From an uncultured Methylibium sp. (lineage in GTDB: Bacteria > Pseudomonadota > Gammaproteobacteria > Burkholderiales > Burkholderiaceae_C), in the NCBI RefSeq assembly GCF_902826655.1, contig NZ_CADEFR010000002.1:62001-126000 (forward strand): 64,000 nucleotides of DNA. The letters run 5' to 3'. The number at the start of each line of letters is the position of its first letter. Position 1 is the first letter of the stretch. Below the pieces are notes generated by a model, which searched no databases, was not told where the DNA came from, and worked only from the letters and a program-made list of their open reading frames with translations. Both the position numbers and the translations under genes were made by a program. Positions 34,546-41,997 of this stretch are shown in pieces.

Positions 34546-36654
34546 ATGTACGCTGCAAGACTCCGGCCGCTGACTTCAGCGGCATTCGCTTTTCTCACCC
34601 CGCTCACACAGGCGCAGCCCAGCGCTCCTGAGGTGGTCATGCCGAGGGTCGAGGTGATCGGCAACGCCGAAAGGCTGACCACCGTTCCCGGCAGCGCCGA
34701 GGTGATCGACTCGCGCACGCTCGAAAGCAGCCGTGTGTTCACGGTCAACGAAGCTCTGCGCAAGGTGCCCGGCATCAACGTGCGTGACGAAGAGGGTTTC
34801 GGTCTGCGTCCGAACATCGGCATACGCGGCCTCAATCCGACCCGCTCCACCAAGGTCACGCTGCTGGAAGACGGCATTCCGCTCGCCTACGCACCCTATG
34901 GCGACAACGCGAGCTATTACCACCCGCCGATCGATCGGTTCGAGCGGATCGAGGTGCTCAAGGGTGCGGGACAGATCCTGTTCGGCCCGCAGACGATCGG
35001 CGGCGTCATCAACTACATCACCCCCACTCCACCTCAGGAGTTCGGCGGCTTCGTCTCCGGCACGCTCGGCAATCGAGACTTCTTCAACGGCAAGGTCCGC
35101 CTCGGCGGACGCGGGATGCTGCTCGATTTCACGCGCAAGCAGGGCGACGGCGCGCGCGACAACATCAACTCGGAGATCAACGATATCAACTTCAAGTGGG
35201 TGCTCGCCCTGGGCAACAGCCAGGCGCTCACGCTGCGCGCGAACGCTTACTCGGAGGACTCCACCGTCACCTACAGCGGCCTCACCGATGCCGAATTCGC
35301 CAATCTGGGCCCGCGCTACAACCCGTTCAAGAACGACGATTTCCAGGTCCGGCGTTACGGCGCCTCGGCTACGCACGAGATCGACATCGGCGAGAGCGCG
35401 GTGGTCCTGACGAACCTGTACTTCTCCTATTTCGACCGCAACTGGTGGCGCCAGTCGAGTACCACGACCGATGCGCAGTGCGGTGCCAGCTTCACCAACG
35501 CGCGGCTCGCGGGACAACGGGTCGATGTCGATAACTGCAATTCAGTCCAGGGAAGGCTTCGCAACTACGACACCTGGGGGATCGAGCCGCGGCTGCGGCT
35601 GGCGCACGCGGCGTTCGGCATCGACAGCGAGTTTCAGGCCGGGGTCAAGGCGCACTACGAGACGCAGAAGCGCAGGCAGGTGAACGGCGCGTCGCCGACG
35701 GCTCGCAGCGGAATCGAGGTGGAGAACAGCCGCCGCGAGACCGACGCCTATTCGTTCTTCGCCCAGAACCGTTTCGATCTCGAGCGCTGGACCGTGACAC
35801 CGGGCGTGCGTTACGAGCGCATCAAGAACAGGCGCATCGAGAACCTCACCGGCCGCACGGGAACCGACTCGATCGCGCAATGGATCCCGAGCCTGGGTGC
35901 GACCTACAACCCAACGAAGACCATGACCGTCTTCGCCGGCGTGCACCGCGGCTTCGCTCCGCCGCGCACCGAGGACGTGATCACCGGCACCGGCACCAGC
36001 ACCGAGGTGGGTGCGGAGCTGTCCACCAACTGGGAAGTCGGGCTGCGCGCCGAGCCGGCCGCCGGGACCAGCGTCCAAGCGACGGTGTTCCGCAACGACT
36101 TCAAGCGCCTGATCGCCGTGGGTTCGATCGCCGGTGGCAGCACGCCGCTCGCCCAGGGCGAGGCGCTTTTCCAGGGCGCGGAGCTTTCCGGGCGCCTCGG
36201 ACGCACGAGCGGCGTCTATCTGCGCGGTGCCCTCACCTATTTGCCGACGGCGGAGCAGCGCACGCCTTTCCGCCAGGTCGTCAACGACGCCGTCGTCGCC
36301 GGCAGCGCCGCGGGCAACCGGCAGCCGTACGCGCCCAAGCGCACGCTGACCGCGGCCGTCGGATATGCGGCCGGCGGCTTCGACACCCAGTTCGAGGCGG
36401 TGTACGTCAGCGAGCAGTTCGGCGATTTCGCCAACACGCAGGCCGCGTCCACCACCGGCAACGGCCAGACCGGCCGGCTCGCGGGCTTCACGGTCTGGAA
36501 CGCCGCGCTGAACTACTACCTCGAGCCGCAGAGGACCGCGCTGTTCATGGCCATCAAGAACCTGGGCGACAAGACATACATCGTCGACCGGACGCGCGGC
36601 ATTCAGGTGGGGGTGCCGCGGCTGATCCAGGCGGGCATCAGGTACGCCTTCTGA
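34546..36654 (+). CDS. TonB-dependent outer-membrane receptor, FecA-like
   Basis: The 702-residue protein has a signal peptide ending TQAQ and a plug domain (about 45-155: VNEALRKVPGINVRDEEGFG, RPNIGIRGLNPTRSTKVTLL, FERIEVLKGAGQILFGPQTI). A 22-strand barrel follows, ending GIRYAF with a terminal Phe. Such receptors import ferric siderophores, ferric citrate or other metal chelates with TonB energy. The plug most resembles FecA-type proteins, but no N-terminal signalling extension is present, so sigma-factor coupling is unlikely. The ligand is unknown. A ribosome site (GAAGGAATCTT) precedes the ATG. Confidence 0.88.
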   Translation: MYAARLRPLTSAAFAFLTPLTQAQPSAPEVVMPRVEVIGNAERLTTVPGSAEVIDSRTLESSRVFTVNEALRKVPGINVRDEEGFGLRPNIGIRGLNPTRSTKVTLLEDGIPLAYAPYGDNASYYHPPIDRFERIEVLKGAGQILFGPQTIGGVINYITPTPPQEFGGFVSGTLGNRDFFNGKVRLGGRGMLLDFTRKQGDGARDNINSEINDINFKWVLALGNSQALTLRANAYSEDSTVTYSGLTDAEFANLGPRYNPFKNDDFQVRRYGASATHEIDIGESAVVLTNLYFSYFDRNWWRQSSTTTDAQCGASFTNARLAGQRVDVDNCNSVQGRLRNYDTWGIEPRLRLAHAAFGIDSEFQAGVKAHYETQKRRQVNGASPTARSGIEVENSRRETDAYSFFAQNRFDLERWTVTPGVRYERIKNRRIENLTGRTGTDSIAQWIPSLGATYNPTKTMTVFAGVHRGFAPPRTEDVITGTGTSTEVGAELSTNWEVGLRAEPAAGTSVQATVFRNDFKRLIAVGSIAGGSTPLAQGEALFQGAELSGRLGRTSGVYLRGALTYLPTAEQRTPFRQVVNDAVVAGSAAGNRQPYAPKRTLTAAVGYAAGGFDTQFEAVYVSEQFGDFANTQAASTTGNGQTGRLAGFTVWNAALNYYLEPQRTALFMAIKNLGDKTYIVDRTRGIQVGVPRLIQAGIRYAF

Positions 36655-36887
36655 ACCTCCCGGTCGATGACTGCGCGGGGCTTTCGCGGAGGAGCGACTG
36701 CGCCTCGGCGCCCGCAGACGAACGCCCGCGCCGTCATGGCCGGGTGAGCTGACCGGCAAAAGGGTTTGGCCTGTGACTGTCATGACGCGGACATACCGCG
36801 TTGCAACCATCCTGGATGGGAGTCGCTCTCGCGGCATCTCTGCCGTTGCGCGGTTTCCAGACGTCAAACTTACAGCCAGGAGTGGAC

Positions 36888-38504
36888 ATGCACCTTCAGA
36901 TACTTCGTCGATCCGCCGCGACCGCGGCGGCATTGATTGCTGGCGTCGCCACCGCCCAGCAGCCTCCGGTCGTGCAAGGCCCCGAGTCGGTCAACGACTG
37001 GTTCAAGGCCGGCCAGCAGTTCATCCACGACAGCAAGTCGGTGCGTGAGTTCAACCGGCCGGCCAAGAACGTGATCCTGTTCGTCGGCGACGGTATGGGC
37101 GTCAGTACCGTCACGGCGGCGCGCATCCTGGAGGGCCAGCTCGCCGGCAAACCGGGCGAGGAGAACCGCCTGTCGTTCGAGAACTTCCGCGACTTCCCGT
37201 ACCTCGCGCTGTCGAAGACCTACTCCTGGGATCAGCAGACATCCGACTCCGCGCCGACGATGACCGCGATGTCGACCGGCTACAAGACCCGCGAGGGCAT
37301 GCTGTCGGTCAACCACAGCACGGCGCGCGGCGAATGCAACGCCTCGGTGATCGATGCCAACAGCGTCAAGACGGTGTTGGAATACGCGGCCGCGATGGGC
37401 AAGTCGACGGGCATCGTCTCGACGGCACGCATCACACACGCCACGCCCGCGGCGCTGTACGCGCACACCGCCGTGCGCGATTGGGAGGCCGACGCGAACC
37501 TGCCGCTGACCGACGTCAACACGGGCGCAACGTGCCGTGGATCCGCCTCTGCGGTCAAGGACATCGCGCGCCAGCTGATCGAGCTGTCGCCTACCGTCCG
37601 CTCCAGCCTCAAGGTCGCCCTCGGCGGCGGCCGCACCTACTTTCTCCCGAACACGGTGACTGACCCCGAGTATCCGACGCAGAAGGGGCGTCGCGCCGAT
37701 GGCCGCAACCTCGCCGCCGAGTGGGTCGGCACGCGCGGCACGATGGGCGCAGCAGCCTACGCATGGAACAAGGCGCAGTTCGACGCCTTCGAGCCCGCCT
37801 ACGGCAGCTATTTGCTGGGCCTGTTCGAGCCGTCGCATGTGCAGTTCGAAGCCGACCGCGCGCGCGACCCGGCCGGCGAACCGTCGTTGACCGAGATGAC
37901 CGACAAGGCGCTGCGCATGCTCACCAAGGATCATCACGGGTTCTTCCTGCATGTCGAAGCGGGCCGCATCGACCATGCGCACCACGGCGGCAACGCGAAG
38001 CGGGCGCTGCTCGAAACCGTCGAGTTCTCCAAGACGATCCGACGCACGCTCGAGATTCTGAAGGCGACGGGCCAGCTCGACGACACGCTCATCATCGTGA
38101 CGGCCGATCACAGCCACACCTTCACGATCGCCGGCTACCCGAGCCGGGGCAACAACATCCTCGGATTGGTGCGCGAGGTTCCTGAGCGCGATGGTGCCCC
38201 GCTGGCCAACGCCTCCGATGCGAACGGCCTGCCGTACACGACGCTGGGCTACATCAACGGCCCCGGCTACCGGAGCGGCGCCCGCCCGAACCTGACAAGC
38301 GTCGACACGACCGACCTCAACTTCTTGCAGGAAGCCGCCGTGCCGACGGGCTCCGAGACGCATGCTGGCGAGGACGTGCCGATCTATGCCCGCGGCCCCA
38401 AGGCGCACCTCGTGGGCGGATCGATGGAACAGAACTGGATCTTCCACGTGATGATGGAAGCGCTACGCAACGGTGGGCATCACCGTGGTCGGGACCGAGA
38501 TTGA
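36888..38504 (+). CDS. periplasmic alkaline phosphatase (PhoA superfamily)
   Basis: The start at 36888 follows CAGGAGTGGAC and gives 538 residues with a signal peptide (RRSAATAAALIAGVATAQ). Active-site elements are in order: ILFVGDGMGVST (metal Asp), SDSAPTMTAMSTGYKT (Ser nucleophile after Asp), FFLHVEAGRIDHAHHGGN (metal Glu, Asp, His), IVTADHSHTF (Asp-His) and GSETHAGEDVPIYARGP (last His). It hydrolyses phosphomonoesters and binds two Zn and one Mg. It follows the TonB receptor. A CTGTCAT element lies about 110 bases upstream, but no convincing second Pho-box half was found. Released phosphate could precipitate metals; that is speculation. Confidence 0.92.
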   Translation: MHLQILRRSAATAAALIAGVATAQQPPVVQGPESVNDWFKAGQQFIHDSKSVREFNRPAKNVILFVGDGMGVSTVTAARILEGQLAGKPGEENRLSFENFRDFPYLALSKTYSWDQQTSDSAPTMTAMSTGYKTREGMLSVNHSTARGECNASVIDANSVKTVLEYAAAMGKSTGIVSTARITHATPAALYAHTAVRDWEADANLPLTDVNTGATCRGSASAVKDIARQLIELSPTVRSSLKVALGGGRTYFLPNTVTDPEYPTQKGRRADGRNLAAEWVGTRGTMGAAAYAWNKAQFDAFEPAYGSYLLGLFEPSHVQFEADRARDPAGEPSLTEMTDKALRMLTKDHHGFFLHVEAGRIDHAHHGGNAKRALLETVEFSKTIRRTLEILKATGQLDDTLIIVTADHSHTFTIAGYPSRGNNILGLVREVPERDGAPLANASDANGLPYTTLGYINGPGYRSGARPNLTSVDTTDLNFLQEAAVPTGSETHAGEDVPIYARGPKAHLVGGSMEQNWIFHVMMEALRNGGHHRGRDRD

Positions 38505-38585
38505 TCGATGCGCGAACCTCGGCCGACCGGGCTCGTACCGCCCGACCGGCCGCAATCTCAGCGACCAGTCTTCCCGCTTGAAAAG

Positions 38586-39368
38586 ATGAACAGCACGACG
38601 ATGATGGGCTGTGCTGCGGCGGCGTTCATGGCGCTGCTGGGTTCGTTTCAGCCATTCGCTGTTGCCGCCCACGAAGTACAGCGCGCTCCGACGGGTGTTG
38701 CCGCGGCCACGCCGCGAACGATCCTGTGGCGTGACCCGCAGCCGGTGATCGCCGCGCGCTACGAGGTGCAGGTGCTGCCTGCGAAGGGCTCCGCGAAGGC
38801 GACACGAACGCATACCTGGTACTTCTTCCGCGATGCGCAACGTGTCGCCGTGATCAAGGGCGACATCGAGGAAGCCTGGCATCGCGACGCGCAGGACCGC
38901 GTTCGCTTCGAGCGGACCTTCCACGACGAGCAGCGTGTCGTGGAGTACAGCACCGGGGAACTGGCCACGCTCGGCGTGGCCACCGATTGGCAGCCGATCG
39001 CCACCTTCATCGATGCTCGTGAACTGGCGCTTCTCAAGCCGATGGCCACTCGCGGGAGCGACTTGTGCGCCGCGCCGGTTTTGGTAGGCAAGGTAGGCGC
39101 AGCCACGCTGCGCGTGCATTGGATGCCGGATCTGCAGCTGCCCGCGCTCGCCGAGCGCCGGGAGGCCGACGGCAGCCGTGTGCGACTCGTCCTCAAGCAG
39201 TCCGCCTCGCGGGCCCCCGCCGAGTGGCCGCAACCCGGCGTTCGCGGGGCGGACTACCTGCGCATCGATGCCGCGGACTTCGGCGACATGGCGCAGGACA
39301 CGACGGTTCGCAAGGCCGAGGCGATGGACGCCAGTATCGGTTGGCGCAGCTCGCAGCACCGCCACTGA
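38586..39368 (+). CDS. secreted protein of unknown function
   Basis: The start at 38586 gives 260 residues with a signal peptide (MMGCAAAAFMALLGSFQPFAVAA). The mature part looks beta-rich (RYEVQVLPAKGSAKATRTHT, TWYFFRDAQRVAVIKGDIEE) and contains RFERTFHDEQRVVEYSTGEL and a C-terminal region with paired basic/acidic segments. No family is recognised. It starts 82 bases after the alkaline phosphatase and is probably co-transcribed. Its last 126 codons are duplicated in inverted orientation at 34015-34392. Confidence 0.7.
   Translation: MNSTTMMGCAAAAFMALLGSFQPFAVAAHEVQRAPTGVAAATPRTILWRDPQPVIAARYEVQVLPAKGSAKATRTHTWYFFRDAQRVAVIKGDIEEAWHRDAQDRVRFERTFHDEQRVVEYSTGELATLGVATDWQPIATFIDARELALLKPMATRGSDLCAAPVLVGKVGAATLRVHWMPDLQLPALAERREADGSRVRLVLKQSASRAPAEWPQPGVRGADYLRIDAADFGDMAQDTTVRKAEAMDASIGWRSSQHRH
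38989..39366 (+). repeat. right copy of the 378-bp inverted repeat
   Basis: It is identical, in inverted orientation, to 34015-34392 except for two synonymous changes. It lies inside the intact secreted-protein gene. The two copies face each other across about 4.6 kb that contains the TonB receptor and alkaline phosphatase, an arrangement that allows inversion by homologous recombination. Confidence 0.85.
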
Positions 39369-39473
39369 CGCCCGCTCGGGAACGTGCCCCCAAGAAGCAT
39401 CAAGGCCCGAACAGCCACGTCGCTACGGCCGAGTTCGAACAGCTGAGCATGACTCTGCGAATCACGCCATTGT

Positions 39474-40130
39474 TCAGGGCGTACTAGCCTTCTTGAGCTC
39501 CTGCTCGACGAGCGCCTTCAACTGCGCCTCGCTGAACTCACGCAGCGGCATGCCGTTGACGAAGAAGCCGGGGGTCCGGTCGACCTTCAGCGCTTGCATG
39601 TCGGCAACGTCCTGCCGCAACACCTGGGCCACGGCCGGGCCGTCGGCATCCGCCCTGGCCTTTGCCATGTCGAGCCCGATGTCACCGATGAGGTCCCAGA
39701 TCATCTGCGGCTGCGGGCGATCATGCGCGGCCCACTGCGGCTGCGCGGCCAGGGCACGCTCGAGCGCCTCCCAGTACTTGCCCTGCTGCCGCGCCGCCTC
39801 GAGGATCTTGACTGCCGTGTCCGACCCGTGGTGCAGCGGTGCATAACGCACCACCAGCCTGACCTGGCCGAAGCTCGCGTTGACCATGCGCTTGACGATT
39901 GGATAGAAGGCCCGGCAGGTCTCGCAGGACGGGTCGAAGAACTCGACGATCGTCACCTTGGCCGCCGGATTGCCGAAGACGGGCGAGTGCGGCCTGACCA
40001 GCGCATCGCTGTGGGTCTGCGCCGCCTGCTTCACTTCCTGGTTCGAGCGGTTCGTGAAGACCACGACGCCCGCCACGAAAGCCAGAACCACCGCCGCGAC
40101 AGTGCCCAGCACGATCCATTTCCTGCTCAT
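39474..40130 (-). CDS. membrane-anchored DsbA-like thioredoxin-fold protein
   Basis: The start at 40130 gives 218 residues: one N-terminal membrane anchor (about 6-26) and a DsbA-fold domain with an unusual active site C69-E-T-C72 (FFDPSCETCRAFYP) and the cis-Pro segment DRTPGFFVNG. It probably oxidises or isomerises Cys pairs in periplasmic proteins with the DsbB encoded just upstream, which it overlaps by four bases (ATGA at 40127). It is the last gene of the cadA operon. The CETC motif and close DsbB suggest a dedicated DsbAB pair rather than the housekeeping one. Confidence 0.85.
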   Translation of the reverse strand: MSRKWIVLGTVAAVVLAFVAGVVVFTNRSNQEVKQAAQTHSDALVRPHSPVFGNPAAKVTIVEFFDPSCETCRAFYPIVKRMVNASFGQVRLVVRYAPLHHGSDTAVKILEAARQQGKYWEALERALAAQPQWAAHDRPQPQMIWDLIGDIGLDMAKARADADGPAVAQVLRQDVADMQALKVDRTPGFFVNGMPLREFSEAQLKALVEQELKKASTP

Positions 40131-40585
40131 GTTCTTGCCCTCGCTCTTGCCACCCACAACGTAACCAGGATTCCCGTGAACGCCGCCAGCGACAGCAAAG
40201 GAATCGGCACCACGCCGGCCACCTGGACGTCGGCGTCGGCGCAGGACGATCCCTTGCCGCACGGCACCAGCCCTTCGGACACCACGCTCCAGAAGACCAG
40301 CAGGTGGTAGGCGGCGATCCCCCATCCCACGCCGGCCAGCGGCAGTGCGTAGCGAACGCAGCGCGCATCCGACGCGAACAGGCCCATGCCGAGCACTAGC
40401 ACCAGCGGGAACATCGCGATGCGCTGGTACCAGCACAGTACGCACGGCGTCTTGCCCATCACCTCGCCCAGGAACAACGCGCCGGCCGTGGCCAGCAGCG
40501 CCAGCAGCCAGGCCAGGAACAGCGGCGTCCAGAACGCGGCGTTCCGGCTGTTGCCATGCCGGGCAACCGGCTGTTCTTCGCTCAT
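40127..40585 (-). CDS. dsbB: disulfide bond formation protein DsbB
   Basis: The 152-residue protein has four membrane helices and the first Cys pair in TPCVLCWYQRIAMFP. The second periplasmic loop has VPCGKGSSC, the DsbB/DsbI arrangement. It re-oxidises its DsbA partner and passes electrons to quinone. Start and stop overlap its neighbours by four bases (ATGA at both ends), so it is translationally coupled to the PCuAC gene before it and the DsbA-like gene after it. Confidence 0.88.
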   Translation of the reverse strand: MSEEQPVARHGNSRNAAFWTPLFLAWLLALLATAGALFLGEVMGKTPCVLCWYQRIAMFPLVLVLGMGLFASDARCVRYALPLAGVGWGIAAYHLLVFWSVVSEGLVPCGKGSSCADADVQVAGVVPIPLLSLAAFTGILVTLWVARARART

Positions 40586-41043
40586 CGTGTCGGTGGCGCG
40601 AAGCCAGCCGTCGCGTTCACCTCGACCTTCGACACGCTGCCGTCGGCCGCCGTGAACGAGAGCGTCAGGGGCACGCGCTCGCCCGCCTTGAGCTGCTTCT
40701 TCAAGTCCATCATCATGACGTGCAGGCCGCCCGACTTCAGCTCGACGGTCTGGCCGGCCTTCAAGGGCACGCGATCGGCGGGCCGCATCCGCATGATGTC
40801 CTTGTCCAGCCACATCTCGTGCACTTCGACGATGTCGGCGACCGGCGAACTGGCGCCCGTCAGCACGACGTCCTTCTGGGATGTCAGCCGCATGAAGGCG
40901 CCGGTGGCCGACTGGTTCGGCACGGTGGCGCGCGCCCACGCGCCATCGACGGTCACCTGCGCATGTACCGCCGACGCCGCACCCGCAGCCAGCAGCGCGG
41001 CGAGGCAGCGGGACAACACACGCTTCGGAAGAAGAAAGCTCAT
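40582..41043 (-). CDS. PCu(A)C-type periplasmic copper chaperone
   Basis: The start at 41043 gives 153 residues with a signal peptide ending AVHAQ. The copper site H-M-x-M-x-H-x-M is complete: HEMWLDKDIMRMRP then LKSGGLHVMMMDL. PCuAC proteins carry Cu(I) in the periplasm to cytochrome oxidase or other acceptors. It sits between lspA (43 bases upstream) and dsbB (overlap) in the cadA operon, an uncommon partnership linking copper handling to disulfide chemistry. Confidence 0.88.
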   Translation of the reverse strand: MSFLLPKRVLSRCLAALLAAGAASAVHAQVTVDGAWARATVPNQSATGAFMRLTSQKDVVLTGASSPVADIVEVHEMWLDKDIMRMRPADRVPLKAGQTVELKSGGLHVMMMDLKKQLKAGERVPLTLSFTAADGSVSKVEVNATAGFAPPTR

Positions 41044-41086
41044 CTCGACATTCTCGCCCCGGGATCCGTTGCTGGCGCTTGCGGAC

Positions 41087-41638
41087 TCACGTCGCACCTC
41101 CTCGGCCGGCTTCGCGCGAATCGGCCCTTGGCCGGAACGAGGCCAGCACGAGCAGCACCGCGCTGCCGACGATGAAGATGTCGGCCAGATTGAAGGCGGG
41201 CCAGTGCATGCCGCGCCAATGCAGGTCGAGGTAGTCGACCACCGCGCCGATGCGCAGCCGGTCGACGACATTGCCGAGCGCGCCGCCGATCAGGCCGACG
41301 TAGGCGGCCGTTTCGAGTCGGCTGCGAACGCCGCGCCACAGCAGCACGGCGAGCGCCACGCTGACGGCCAGGCCGACCGCGGTGAGCGCGTGGCGCTGCC
41401 AGCCGCCCGCGTCGGCGAGGAACGAGAACGACGCGCCGGGGTTGAGGACATGGACAAGATTGAACCAGGCGGTGACGGTGATGCCTTCGCCCAGAGGCAG
41501 ATTCGCGGCGACCACCCACTTGATGCCCTGATCCAGCACGAGGAGCAAGGCGGCGACGCCCATCAGCAGCCACCAGCGGCCCCGCGACGCGGCGGCCGCC
41601 GCGCGTGGTTCGACAAGGCCGACGGATGCGGGAGTCAT
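41087..41638 (-). CDS. lspA: lipoprotein signal peptidase LspA, first copy
   Basis: The 183-residue protein has four membrane helices and the two catalytic Asp regions NVVDRLRIGAVVDYLDLHW and FNLADIFIV. LspA cleaves prolipoprotein signal peptides before the lipidated Cys. Paralogous lspA genes are common next to Pb/Cd/Zn P-type ATPases (pbrC in the pbr operon). It overlaps the DUF3703 gene by four bases and precedes the PCuAC gene. A second lspA is at 56467, also behind an ATPase. Its client lipoproteins here could include CzcB and the small lipoproteins. Confidence 0.9.
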   Translation of the reverse strand: MTPASVGLVEPRAAAAASRGRWWLLMGVAALLLVLDQGIKWVVAANLPLGEGITVTAWFNLVHVLNPGASFSFLADAGGWQRHALTAVGLAVSVALAVLLWRGVRSRLETAAYVGLIGGALGNVVDRLRIGAVVDYLDLHWRGMHWPAFNLADIFIVGSAVLLVLASFRPRADSREAGRGGAT

Positions 41639-41997
41639 CGGTCGCGGTCCTCGATCAGCCGCTCGAGATCGGGCGGGATTGCCATCGGCTTGAACGCACT
41701 GACGTTCGAACCGCCGGTGTTGCCGACCGGCAGGCGGCCGACCAGATGGCCCACCGGCACCAACGCGATGCGCATCAACTGGCCGGTCACTTCGCGCCGG
41801 TCGCCTGCCGCCCAGCCGATCCGAAGCATCTGCCAGTGCACCCGCACATGCGGCACGAAGTCGAGTTGCCCGAGCACATGCGCGCGCTCGAGGGCCGCGA
41901 ACGCGCTCTTGGCGTCGCCGGCGGACCGGTGCCGGGCAGCCTCGGCCATTGCGGCCTCGAAGGCCTCGATGTGCGGTGATCCTGTCGTTGTCGTCAC
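41635..41997 (-). CDS. DUF3703 family protein
   Basis: A GTG start at 41997 overlaps the cadA stop as GTGA and gives 120 residues; the frame continues upstream but only with antisense-type sequence. The helical N-terminal half (FEAAMAEAARHRSAGDAKSA, then LERAHVLGQLDFVPHVRVHW) and the C-terminal LPVGNTGGSNVSAFKPMAIP are the DUF3703 pattern. These small cytoplasmic proteins accompany metal-efflux genes; their function is unknown. A frameshifted relative is at 51341-51735. Confidence 0.8.
   Translation of the reverse strand: MTTTTGSPHIEAFEAAMAEAARHRSAGDAKSAFAALERAHVLGQLDFVPHVRVHWQMLRIGWAAGDRREVTGQLMRIALVPVGHLVGRLPVGNTGGSNVSAFKPMAIPPDLERLIEDRDR

Noticed and set aside
36775-36805. Possible Pho box upstream of the alkaline phosphatase (CTGTCAT)
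   Set aside because: One good half site is present, but the partner at 11-bp spacing matches only four of seven positions.
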